A model generated the notes under the pieces. The model saw only the letters and a list, made by a program, of their open reading frames with translations, was not told the DNA's origin and made no database searches. The translations under genes were made by a program, and so were the position numbers. A stretch of DNA of 64,000 nucleotides from Calycina herbarum (lineage: Eukaryota; Ascomycota; Leotiomycetes; Helotiales; Pezizellaceae). Where the stretch lies: positions 124,001 to 188,000 of the forward strand of contig LLEY01000096.1 of assembly GCA_001414485.1 (NCBI GenBank). Direction: 5' to 3'. This document shows positions 35,359-46,549 of this stretch, piece after piece (position 1 is the first letter of the stretch; each line of letters starts with the position of its first letter).

Positions 35359-36041
35359 TGTGAAGTTGCTTGACTTCGGAAGTATATTCTTTCAAGGCAG
35401 GGAAGCTTTCAAGTTGACTGTTGGCTTGCAAATGCTGGGATCTGTTAGGTAAGAGCTATTTTTTCCATTGTGCGAAATAGATAGAATAAAAACTTACATT
35501 GTGCGAACGAGTCTGTGACAATATGAGATATTGTTCGAAATGCTCTAGGTTAATTGAGAATTTCGGAATACAATTGTGCTAAAAATGTTGGAAAAGGGGA
35601 ATAGGTAAATAGGTAGGAATGAGTTTTACCGAGAACGATGCTACGAACACTTACCAAACATGGCGATTTTGGCACAGTAGTCTTTCTTATATACTCCATT
35701 CTGGTTAACTTCTCCAAGAAAGAAAATTGTAAGGCCTGTTCAAATGACCCCTTGACATCCCATTTTGGGCATGGAAGTCATAAGTCATCTGATCGGGAAA
35801 TAGGAGTTAAGGACTTTCAAAATACCCCGCCCTGGAGCTATCCCTAAAACTGAATACAATCTCATGCACGACATTCAGCGAGAATAGCACACTAGACTGT
35901 GAGTAGGATATGATCTCGCTTTAAAACCCTTCCAACACCATTACTCAGTCTTCTCATTTCGACTTTATCGTTTTCAATTACTGCTTCCACCTTTCGATTA
36001 TTTCCGATACGGAGTTTAAACCATTCTCCGTTCAAGTTCAT
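35359..36041. other. Divergent promoter region
   Basis: 683 bp between the dehydrogenase and the transcription-factor-like gene. No gene or clear site is seen. Confidence 0.4.
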
Positions 36042-37625
36042 ATGAATTTTCTCGTGTCTACCGGCCCAGTAGAGAAGCACAATGTTGAGGTGCGCAAGCT
36101 GATACGTACCCATGTCATGATAGGCAAAAACAGAGGGAGAGTTCTCCCCCCTCGAAAGAAGAAGAAGAACGTGACCCCCCTAAACGAAAGCTCTCCTATC
36201 CTTCCCGTTGCGATTTCTCGAAAATTTGGCTCAGATCTGTCCGCTGTACAATTTGCCGAGAATGTTACTCCCGAAGCTGTCGATTCGATTCTTCATTGTA
36301 AGTCATCTCTCGCCTCCCATAAGTAAACTCGCCTAATCCCCAGATAGTCTCTTCCATCATCAAGAAAGTCTTATTCCCTCTCGAAAAATGCATCCTCTTC
36401 GATCGACGAGCAGAAGTATGGGTCACTCCATTAACAACCGATCCCGCATACCTTCACATCGTAATTTTCGGCTCGGAATACTACTTCGATACCGTACTAC
36501 CAAAACAAACCGGATATGGAACAGTCACTCATCAACCATCACACCATCTTGCCCGAGCACTGAAACTTCTCCGTGAAAGATTCGCAAAAGACGACGAGAA
36601 GGAAAAGACCTCGAATACTACCATTGCTGTTATCCTCTCTCTTGCTGGGCATGCAGCTATGATGGGTGACATGAAGTCGGCTAGAAATCACGTTGAAGGA
36701 CTTCATATGATCTTTACTTTGAGAGGTGGTGTGGATTCTTTTCGGGGCGTTGCGAAGTTGCTGGTGGAGATACTGAGGATGGATATTGGTATGGCACTAC
36801 ATGAGGGCTCAGAAGCTCTGTTCTTCGATAGGGAACCTTTCATGCCTCACCCGAATCTTTCATTGCTGCTTCCTCTAAATTCGAGCGGTCAACTCAACTG
36901 TCGCAACTCAAGCATGCTCTTAACGGGAATCGACTTCCAACTCGCTACAAACTGGAAAGTCTTGTCAGAATTCTGCTCCGTCATCAACCTCGCACTCCAA
37001 TCCAAACAAGTCATCAGCACAGAAACGTACTGTATGTATCTTTTCCCTTTGTTCCCCCTTTCTAACTCCTAATGTTGGTGGTCAGGAGCAAGTTTTATCC
37101 TTACTTACTGCTCCCTGCTCCTGAATCAACGAGGAAAAAATATGCTAATTTATTGCAGTGGAAACCATGTCGTCGACAATATATCGTCTCCTCAATATGC
37201 GTTTCCATTCCAACTCTCAGGACGAGGCAGTGCGGCTTGGTCTTCTCGCCTTCTCATCTGGTGTTTTCCTACAGTGGAGAGGGATGGGTGTAAGATACCC
37301 CCACTTCACCAGCCTCTTCCAAACCTGTCTTGAAGATGTATCGGAATCGAGAATTCCATCGGAGCTTATGACATGGCTCTTGATGGTAGGAGCCGTAGGT
37401 GTCTTTGATGCCAGCGATGATGTATGGTTGAAGCCTTTATTGAGTTCTAGTCTGGGAAAATGTGGAATTGGCTCGTGGACTGAGCTGCGGGAGTTGTTGG
37501 AGTCGTTTTTGTGGATTGAACTGGTATTCGACAAGCCAGGTAGGAGGATGTTTGAATCGACGATTGCTGATACGGACTGTCGCTTGCTTGATATGTCTGA
37601 GCCTTGGTCCAGAGTAAACATATAG
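36042..37625 (+). CDS. Fungal transcription-factor-like protein without zinc cluster
   Basis: Resembles the family of fungal proteins with the PF11951-type regulatory domain. Exons 36042-36297, 36348-37031 and 37159-37625 give 468 aa. The N-terminus has the pattern FLVSTGPVEKHNVEVRKLIRTHVM, then a basic patch PPRKKKK, which is common in this group as a probable nuclear signal. The body contains TIAVILSLAGHAAMMGDMKSARNHVEGLHMIF, the usual regulator-domain helix pair. No Zn2Cys6 cluster is found at the N-terminus in any frame, so DNA binding is not shown. The first acceptor is read at GATAG (36345-36347), 4 nt after another AG, because it alone keeps frame. Function unknown. Confidence 0.8.
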
Positions 37626-37761
37626 AGAATTTACCAGAAAACATACCGGTGGACACATACTTCTGGAACATGTTAACTTGGTATTCGCTGTACTCTATGT
37701 AAGGTATCTATTTTCATCTTCTTCCCTAAAGAAATTCTTTCGCCGTTTTCTCCAACCCCAT

Positions 37762-38676
37762 TCAAAGGTCAAATATCTCCTTTATTTGTCTATAGGTGTC
37801 CTCTGGGTTCTTGACAGAGTGACCGATCGTTCTTGGATCCGAGTAAAGTTCGTAGTCGTTTCCTCCCTTCGCGGTCTTGTCTCCAAAGAAGTGAACAGTT
37901 GTGTACGCCATTCCATCAGGTTTTTTTGCCTCAGCCTCGAGATGGTTCAAGCAATATCTCTTATCCCACCCATTAGGGAAGACATCAAACGAAATCTGGC
38001 CACCAATAGAGAATCTACCCACTGTTAGTTTCTCCCCAAGCAAAATCAAGAGCAGAGGTGAAATAAAACTCACGTCAACCCCAAATCCGCAAACTTCTCC
38101 CTCAAAATCCCCACCATCGTCTCCCGAATCTTATGCTCCTCATCATACTTCTGATACTCATTTCTCTCCACCACACTCGCATTCCTTCCAATAGGACTGA
38201 TATTGATCATTCCATTTCGGAACTCCATAAATGTGCCCCTCTTAATAGGAATATCCAAATCCGCAATGTAATGCAGAACAAACTTCACCAACGACTTATA
38301 TTTATCCTCCCCGAGCCAGTTTATGAACGAGGTTGAGGCGAGTGGGAGACCGGATTTGTAGGCTGTGAGACCGTTTTCTGAGAAGCAGAAGTCGAACATG
38401 GTGGTTACGGGGACGGAGGAGCTGCCGAGTTGTTCTTGTTGTTTTGCGAGGTCGGAGCCGCCGACGAAGCCGATGGCTACTTTTTGGCGGAGAGCGTGGA
38501 GGAGTTGGAGCATTTCTGGGGTTGCTGACTAGGAGGGGCTGCATTAGTTGTGTTGCTGGAATTGGGAGAAGATGAGGGGTACGTACTCTGCGGGGGATTG
38601 TGAGGGTATCATCCACATCGAAGAGGACGATTGTGTTGGCCATGGGCCGTTCATTGAGTGGAGGGTAGTCTGCCAT
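37762..38676 (-). CDS. sec53: Phosphomannomutase (Sec53/PMM)
   Basis: Converts mannose-6-phosphate to mannose-1-phosphate for GDP-mannose, needed for protein glycosylation, GPI anchors and cell wall; cytosolic. Exons 38676-38587, 38528-38074 and 38014-37762 give 265 aa. The HAD-phosphatase motif DVDDTL lies at residues 20-25 with nucleophile Asp20 and Asp22. Other family pieces are [61 protein letters not shown], and the metal loop [15 protein letters not shown]. Introns are 58 and 59 nt. The upstream frame extends further, but [11 protein letters not shown] gives the family-typical start. It converges with the transcription-factor-like gene, 136 bp apart. Confidence 0.95.
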
Positions 38677-39098
38677 GTTGGGTCCTTCTGGGTGAGCGTA
38701 AAGGAGGAATTGGTGTTCGAAAATATGGCGGTCAAGTTGAAGTTTATGGTGGTGTAGATGTTCGTGAGCAGCACAGCATGGCTGCCCTCCAATAAGATGC
38801 TCGGATAGATCCACACTCCGTCAACCCCGTGCTGCACGTGACTGACTTCTTTGCAATTTCCCTGGAAGAAATTAAGGGGGGTCCAACAGTCATCCAACAT
38901 CAACCAACAACTGGAATATTATCGCTACTCTGTCTTCACTTTCAAAACTCCCTTTGGAAAACCCTTGATCTGCACAGGGAAGCACGCGACAATGATGCAA
39001 TGATTTTAACTCCTTTCTAAGTTTCTAGATGCAAACCTAGGACCATTCTAGTTTTGTGGAACACTTTTATACCCCCCATTGGTTTTTTTTCAATCAAA
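38677..39098. other. Intergenic
   Basis: Promoter of phosphomannomutase and 3' flank of the aminotransferase. No other feature is seen. Confidence 0.4.
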
Positions 39099-40723
39099 TC
39101 AATCCTCTTCAACGACAACGCCCCAAGGGTGATCAACGTTACCGTATTTGATATCCATCAACCAAGTCTTCAAGGCCCCAGCAAAATGACCAGTTTCTCC
39201 ACCGCCCATCGGAATGGAAAATTCTTCCTCTTGGAAACTGACTGCGGAAACCGGAGTGATGAAGTACTAAATACCTCGTCAGAATTCTTCACCCAAAATA
39301 TAAGCGGAGAAAGGTTTAGACTTACAGCAGTTCCAGAAACGAATGCCTCAATCAAGCGATCATCCTTCTTAGCCTCAAGAACCTCAGCCATAGTGAACGT
39401 TCTCTCCACAACTTCCACCGCCTTGAGATTGGCATCGAGATACTTGGATCCAGCTACGAATCTCTCGCGCGCCAATTCAAGGACACTTCTTCTAGTGACG
39501 CCATCGAGAATGATCTTGTCATCCAAAGGTGCAGTGATAAGTTGCATTTTCCCTTCTTTTGTCGTCCAGACAATGAAGAAGTTTGAAGCTCCTGCCTCAG
39601 TGACCTGGAATATCGTCAATACGAATTCAGCAAGAGCAGTGGCATATGGCGAACCTGATAATCTGGACCAAACAACCATAGGATTTGGTCATATCCCTTC
39701 TTTCGACCTTCCGTTGAGGCGACAAATGATGGTCCGTAATTCGCTCCTACCTTTGCATATCCAAAACCGCCTGGCCAAGCTCGAGTGTCATTCTTGGATG
39801 CCAGAAGCTTTAGTCCAGGGGCCTTTTTCACTGCGGAAGTTCCATTCCAACCCGTAGATAAATCTGGCCATGGAACAGCAATAACGAACAACAGGACCTC
39901 CGGCGGTGCAGATACACCAAGTTGTTCTCCGTTACCAATGACAGCTGGTCGAAGGTAGAGAAAGTTTCCTGGCTGTGACTTTGGAAGCCACTCTGGACCA
40001 ATATTAGCTTCCAAGAACAAAATTGAAGCTTTGAATACATACTAGCACCATCGACTTTCATCAACGCCTTGAGCAGCTTCTCCAACTCGACTGGATCGAA
40101 TGCTGGTAGAGCTACTCTGGTGGAGCTGGAGACCAATCTTGCACAGTTTCTGTCGGGACGGAAGAGTCTGAGTTTCCCATCGTATCCTCGATAGATCTTC
40201 ATACCCTCAAAGCATTGAGTTGCATAGTGCAAACATGATGCTGTTGGCATGATAGTCAAAGGTCCGTATGGCACAATCTTTGGTGTGCCCCAGCCTTCCC
40301 CCTCAAGCCAAGTGACCGTGAGCACTGAAGAGTGTCAGCAGAATTCTATATATGTACTCACAAAACAGTTCTAGAACTTGGTGCGCTCGACAGGAGTTTG
40401 TCCACATCCACTTGACTTACTGTGATCGGTACATTCTTTGCACTACAACAAGTTAGACTGCGTTTTTTTCTCGTGGGAGAGAGAGCTGAGAGGAGTGAAT
40501 GGGGAAGCATCGACCTCTCCACCACTAAGAATGGGAGTTCAAAAAGGGATCAAAAGAAAAAGGTGCATACACTCCAGACCCCAGCGCTGTTAAGCTCCGG
40601 TACTTTTCGGGGAGACTTTGTAAGTTCAATTGTCAATTTTGAGGCATCCAAATCTTGTTCAGCGGGGACTGCGTTTGCCTCGACTCCAGATTTAGTGAGG
40701 TGGTTGATGGTTTCGACACTCAT
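39099..40723 (-). CDS. Branched-chain-amino-acid aminotransferase
   Basis: PLP enzyme, fold type IV. It moves the amino group between Leu, Ile or Val and 2-oxoglutarate; last step of synthesis and first step of breakdown. Six exons: 40723-40571, 40442-40421 (22 nt), 40324-40043, 39992-39655, 39604-39326 and 39266-39099, giving 413 aa. Motifs: MLTVTWLEGEGWGTPKIVPYGPL, CLHYATQCFEGMKIYRG, RPAVIGNGEQLGVSAPPE, and GFGYAKVGANYGPS with the PLP lysine at position 233, then WLFG and EAFVSGTA. The last exon ends HPWGVVVEED. The sequence joining exons 1 and 2 (GVWSCKECTDHML) departs from the more usual FGKxFTDHML, and one donor is GTTCGC, so those joins are slightly less certain. No mitochondrial presequence is seen, which favours a cytosolic form. 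It is divergent from an acetyltransferase-like gene. Confidence 0.92.
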
Positions 40724-41334
40724 TGTGGCGGTGTGAGATAGTGACAATGTTGTCTCAGGACGGTGACACAATTTGTTTTTTTGCGCGCAAAAGTGAAGTT
40801 GTCTATTTTATAGTTAACACCTTGAGGATTGAAATCAGAGAACGGTTTGACTTACGATGGAGTACGTGGCGCCGAGAGGAAGTGGATAGGATAGAAACAC
40901 TTCTTGCTTCGAATGAGTCAAGTGGAGTTCCGAGGTACAGTAGCTAAGAAGAAGCTTATCAACTAGTGTTGTCCAATGACTGACGTCTTGTCAACAACCG
41001 AATTGCGAGGACGGTAGCAATTGAAGTTGCCAGAGTTGCAAAGAAAGTGTTGTCTTCCAGGAAGATGTGTAACAAGGTTCAGGTGGGTACCCGATGAGTA
41101 CAAGCTATTGGGAAGATTCTCAGTCACGTGATGACAAATCCCATCTTTCTCACGCCCTTCAATAAACATTTTGCCGGAATCGAAAAGTTAGTTCTACTTG
41201 ATTGCAACAATTTAGTACTCTTTCGTGATGTGACTTTACCAGAGACCGGTATCGGAGAAGTGACTCTTCCGAATCTCAAAAAAATATCGTTCCTTCCCCA
41301 GCAACCCCAGAAGCGAGAAAGAACAACAATCCCA
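40724..41334. promoter_or_regulatory. Shared promoter of aminotransferase and acetyltransferase-like genes
   Basis: 611 bp between divergent start codons. It contains the palindrome TCACGTGA at 41124-41131, 204 bp before the acetyltransferase start. No other gene is seen in it. Confidence 0.5.
41124..41131. promoter_or_regulatory. TCACGTGA palindrome
   Basis: A perfect 8-bp palindrome with a CACGTG core, the Cbf1/Cpf1-type bHLH site, in the shared promoter of the aminotransferase and the acetyltransferase-like gene. Cbf1-type factors regulate amino-acid metabolism in yeasts. Function here is inference. Confidence 0.45.
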
Positions 41335-42863
41335 ATGGATTCTCAAATCGTTCCAGGAGGTGAGTCACATGAATCTCAGTTTCTCATTGAAAAAATCGCC
41401 AACAAAACACCCCAGGTTTCCTCCTGAAGTATTACGCAGCTCGTCACACTCTCGGTCATTATCGTTCCTTCGGTGGAACGGCAACCTACTCCTTTCCTCC
41501 CTCACTCCTCGCTTCTCCCACTCGTTTACCATCCGTCCTTGAATACGCACTCTCAAAAACCATCTCTCGGCACCCTGCACTCGCTTTCGGTGTAATTCCT
41601 CAATCCGAAAAGCTCGATGCTCATTTCTACCGTCACACCTCGATCAACTTCTCAGATGTAGTTTCATTCCACCCGCCTGATCAGCCCGCACCAGCAGGTC
41701 AAGAAGACCCAATCCTAGAGAAAGAACTAGGACTCGCTCATCGTCACTTATGGACAGAGCAAACTGAAAAACCAGGCTGGAAAATCATAGTCATAAATCA
41801 TGACAACGGGAGCGGTCGAGTAGATATAATATTCATAACCCATCACGCACTAGCTGATGGAGGTAGTGGAGCAGCTTTTCATAAAAGTCTCTACACCTAC
41901 CTCTCAGAAGCACTCTCCCTCCCCTCCCCAACCTCAGAATGGCCACATCAAATTCCCCCGACAACGAAATTACCGATCGCTATTGAAGATGCTTTTCCAT
42001 TTCCCTCTACAGCAACGGTTCCCCCATCCGAATCACCAATCCCAAACGACTTACAAAACTCACAACCCCCATGGGCCGCTCTCCCACCTTCACTCCCAGT
42101 CCACGACCTCGCACTCCTCCTCACCATCCCCTCAGAACGCGTCTCAAAAACCCTAGCTTTTTGCAGAAGCATAGGAACAACTCTCACCTCCCTCCTCCAC
42201 GCCCTAATCCTTCTCTACCTCTCGCAAACCCTCTCCCCAAAAGACGCACCCTCCTTCAAAGCAGGAACACCCTACTCCCTCCGAAAATTCTCCAGGATCT
42301 CAGACGACGAAATGGTAAACCATATTTCCAACATAAATACCCATTTCACCTCCAATCTTATTAGGGAATTAAGGGAGCTGCAACCCGAGGACGAGGCATC
42401 GGACAAGGAAAAAGAAGCCATGAAGAAAATAGGCCAGCAATTCCAGAAGCAGATTACGGAGGAAATGTCCTTCATTGCCCACGAAAAATACTCACCCCCC
42501 CTCCTCGAACAAGCCCAGTTCAGCAATTCTCTCTCGAACCCCCCCACCATCCAATCCTACCACACCTCCGCAATGAGCAAGAACCGCGAGTGCGCGTACG
42601 AAATCTCAAACATCGGACTCGTCGAGTTACCCGCCCTCTCAGCCATGCCACCATCCACAGAGCAACAAGCTCTGAGATTCGAAAAACTACTCTTCTCCCA
42701 ATGCGCCATGGTCTGCGGCGCCGCCATCGGCTGCAGCGTCGCCTCCCTCGCCAACGGTCCTTTGTCATTATGTTTCAGTTACCAGGAAGGGATTCTATCC
42801 TCGGACTTCATGGAGGGGTTGAGGGATTATGTGGGGAGGAGGTTGGGGGGTTTTGGTGCTTGA
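41335..42863 (+). CDS. Alcohol acetyltransferase-like (AATase/condensation fold)
   Basis: Looks like a member of the alcohol acetyltransferase family (PF07247 type) of the BAHD/condensation superfamily, which moves acetyl from acetyl-CoA to alcohols. Exons 41335-41359 and 41416-42863 (56-nt intron, GTGAGT..CCCAG) give 490 aa. The active-site HxxxDG motif is intact as HHALADGG, with His152, Asp156 and Gly157. The N-terminal part (LLKYYAARHTLGHYRSFGGTATYSF, then ALSKTISRHPALAFGV) fits the family's first helix and strand. ISNIGLVELP and FSYQEGILSSDF near the C-terminus match the conserved second half. No signal peptide is visible. The acceptor alcohol cannot be told. The neighbouring aminotransferase suggests branched-chain fusel alcohols as one possibility. 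Confidence 0.82.
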
Positions 42864-43446
42864 TGTGGAGTGGAGTAGTTAGTTGCTTAAGCTTTGATTT
42901 GGGGAAAGGCTTTTTTTTTTTTGGGAGTTGGTTGAGTGGAAGATGGCTGTGGGTCGTATGTGGTTTAATTAGGATTGAGAAAAGAAATGGAAGGGAATGG
43001 GATGGGATGGGATGGGAATTGGAAGGGGTTCGAAAATGAAAGACAGGAGAAGAGGGTGTAACGAGTTGCGTGGTAGACTTTTCGAATTTTGTAATGACTT
43101 TCTTGTTGCTTAAAAATTAGATCTCAAAGTCTGGAAGATAGTTCAGGCTGTTTGTGTGGTTACTGTAGTCTCACAAATGACACCTGTACATCACAGGTTC
43201 TAGCTGTAATACCAACTTCGGGTCTCATTGGAGGTGAGGAATCCACTCGCAAGGTGGATCTGGTTGGGTCAACCTCAATATCGTTAAGAGCAAAACATAG
43301 CATGACCGGCACTTGCGATATGGACAACCAGAATGACGATAGTACGAGATACCAGAATCTGAATTCTAAACTAGCAACTTTGCAACATGGGGTAGACAGC
43401 CCGGGCACTTTTAACAAACATAAAAACAGCTCATCAAAAAATCCTC
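42864..43446. other. Region between converging genes
   Basis: 3' flanks, with a short GGGAT tandem near 42998-43015. No gene is seen. Confidence 0.4.
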
Positions 43447-46400
43447 TCAATACGGCTGCTGGTGCAGCCAAATATTTTCTGGATAGTAAGCATCCCCATT
43501 CGGAAAAGCTGTTCGCTGAATTAAACCTTCATCTGACACAAAATTCTCCTGTCTTATTCTATCTCGATACAGTTCCTCTGCGAAGCCTTCTGTCTCTAAC
43601 AGCCGTCCGTCGTAATAGGCTTGGCCATCACCTTGCTGCTGAAATTGCTCTCCTTCGTACCAATCCGTATTTATTCTGTTATCGACATGGTTCGCCTCCT
43701 GGGGTGGCTCATTGTATTGTTCGTCGTTCGGGAATGTCTCTTGGGCATATCCCGAGTGATTTCCATCAAACATGTGTTCGTCGCCGGCATCACAGTCAAT
43801 GCCGTTGTATACTTCGTCCTCTGGATGCATCACAGCCTCTTGAGTTTCCAATCCTAGATTCCCCAAATTTGGGTGTTCCGCATACGTAGGCTGATAAGTG
43901 TAGAGAGTGGGAGGCACCAATGGTTCCGGGTTGAAGAGATTCATGCTGGTAGCAATCTGTGGTCGGCCCAATTCTGGGATAAAGTCATGCTGTTGTGTCT
44001 GCCGAATGAACAGTGGCCCCTGAGGGGAAAGCGCCGACATTCTTGATTCCGGATCGAATTGGTGAACTAGGCCACCGCGTAACGGTAAACCTCCCAGCAA
44101 AGTGGGACTGTTTATTCTGAGCGTAGATATTTCCTGGTTGTTCCTAATCGTGGAGCTAGAGCCTCTATATTGAAGCAAGGATGCTGCCAATGACTGGGGA
44201 GTTGGGCCCTGCGTTGGAACTCCATTTTCTTCAGCACGAGACACTTGCTGAACAGAGATGTTATGTTGTGGATTCTGAGCAGGCTGCCCTGAGATCCCCT
44301 GTTTATTCTGCTGTGTTGACTCATGAACGGGTACTGATGGCTGATCAGACAACTGGGCACTTTGTGACAACTGTGAAGTAATCCCCGTGCTAGTTGGCTC
44401 AGTTGTGGCAGGCCGGACATTCTGTTCTTTGGAAAATATCCCTCCACTCTTCAAAATATCTCCTGTTATTGCAGTAGAAACTATTGGCAGGGTAGTCGAC
44501 GGCCGTTTGACTTTTGCATTCTTTGCCAGTTGTGCTCTGTCAACGAGAGGAGTTTCTGGCATGACAGAAATTGAAAGAGACTCTGAAGTCTGCTGATTAT
44601 CAGTTCGGGGATTTCCCTTTTGGTGCCGGCCCATTTCAAGACCAAAACGTTCCACAACTGGGTTTCCCTGACTTTCGGCTGACGTTGTTGCACGATTGCT
44701 CGATGTTTCCGTAGTATTTGAATCTCGGATATCGAAGGCTTTGGGCTGTGCTTCAATCTCAGTCGTGTGCTTTGTAGCGTGACGAGTTTTATGATGGCTA
44801 GATCTATGGCGTGGAGGACTGCTCTGGGGTTCTTTGCTTGAAGACGTGGACGTCGTAGCACCTTTTGGGCGAAATCTGCTAACGTCACCAACATGATGTC
44901 GATCTCGTTGTCTTTCCTTTGGACCTCCCGGTCTCCTTTCAGGCTGGCGTTGCTTCATCCTGGTATGATCGCGAGTGGGCGAGGTTGGCTGATATTGACG
45001 CATCTCTATTCCGGTATCTCGGTAGATTCCAGTTTTCTCGATAGATCTTTGAATCGCATCTGGTATGGGACTTACTTGGCGGCGATTGTCGGTATCCATC
45101 GGGCGACGTTTCGCTGGTGAAAATTGAGTCTCGGACCAGCTGAGGTAAGTTGTTGCTTTACCAGAGACCCTGCTAGCAGAATCAGTATATTTCCCTGCGG
45201 ATACCAAACTTGGAGGCTGTGGTCTCCGAATAGGCGAGTGATCTATTTGTTTGGGGTACAAGAATTGTGGCTCTGGGGGACGAATCAACTCTGGTGGCTC
45301 GATTCTGGCTTGTGGTGTTTCCGTCGACAAAACTCTCCCTGGATTGTTGCTAACTTCCTGTAGCGGCTTCCGGTATTGATTGAAAAAGGTAGATAGATCC
45401 TCAATATCCTCCCGCCCCTTCAATACCTGCCGCTTCTCCCTTTCTCGAGGCTTCGCCCTCAAGTGCTCCATTTCGATAGTTGGGCGAGAACGTTCAGTGT
45501 GTTGCAGAAAGTCCATATCCGAAAATGCAAGGTCGGGTACTATTTCGGGGCATGTTAGTCGCCAGCTATACAATCAAAGGTTGCATACGTACTACCCTTG
45601 TCTTTGGTAGCATTAGAAGCTCGTCCATTGCTAAACAACCCTAAGCTGTATGGTGGGCGAATCTAACGTCTTTCAGCACATGTTGAAATGTTTGGGTAGG
45701 GCAATTTACCGTGAGGCGATCATGACCAATACTTTTAGAAGTAAAGTCTCGCATTAACTCCTCGCCATCCTTTTTTCGTTTCCGGCTGCTCTTCTTCTTC
45801 GTACGCTTTGTGGTTGTCCGTTTCCTTTCCTCTGTTTTGTCTGCCTTGTGTTCTTTGGTTTTTGGCTCATAACGGTCCTCACGAGTCTTGTGACGAGCTC
45901 TCTTCTCGAACGTTTCCTTCGGGTGTTTTCCATGGGCAGAGCCTTTCGTAGAACTGGGAGCTGTGGAAGTCGCCCGGCGTCTCTTGTGTGGCCGGGGTGA
46001 TTGTTCCCTCGGTCTCTTGGTTCGTCCGGAATCTTCTGCTTGCCCTTGTGTATTGAAGAATTGAGCCTCCAGCAAAGAACTATCCGACGAGGTATTGTGC
46101 TTCTTCTTCGGTTCGGGTTGTGCGCGATTCTTTTGGTTTGGGTTCTCATGATTATCAAGGTAAGCAAATTGTCGGGCCAACTTTGACTCGCGCTCAGCTT
46201 CTATCACTTGTCAGCAATGCCCACATCACTGCAAAGCAAACAATGGTAAAACCATACTGGGTGCTTCTTCTGGTTGTTGACGTCTTCTATCAACGCTGTT
46301 GTCTGTATTGGTGTTGGCAAGCCAGTTGCGAACGTAGTCCTTGTTTTCACTCAGGGCTGGTGTAGCTGAATCCTCAACTGGCGGCTGTTCTCTAGTACTT

Positions 46401-46549
46401 CTGTGTTCTGTGAGCTTCTCGCTTCGATGATGTTCGTCCGTTGGCTTTCGATGGCGATGGCTTTCATGGTGGTGGTGGTGGTGGTGATGCTTCTTATCCT
46501 CTTTGCGCCGGCTGTCGCTCTCGCGCCCTCTATGGTGTCGCCTCTCCAT
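43447..46549 (-). CDS. Large basic, low-complexity protein of unknown function
   Basis: Not recognised. Four exons: 46549-46258, 46200-45710, 45662-45596 and 45539-43447, giving 980 aa. Introns are 57, 47 and 56 nt. The N-terminus is extremely basic with an eight-histidine run (KHHHHHHHHESHRHRK), then long Lys/Arg-rich stretches (KRTTTKRTKKKSSRKRKK), likely nuclear signals. The short third exon encodes IRPPYSLGLFSNGRASN, followed by DLAFSDMDFLQHTERSR and DLSTFFNQYRKPLQEVS. YLSWSETQFSPAKR is another ordered-looking piece. The rest is Gln/Ser/Pro-rich and probably disordered, with an acidic Tyr/Asn-rich C-terminus. The composition and the few ordered motifs suggest a nuclear, perhaps chromatin or RNA-bound protein, but no domain supports a function. 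Confidence 0.75.
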
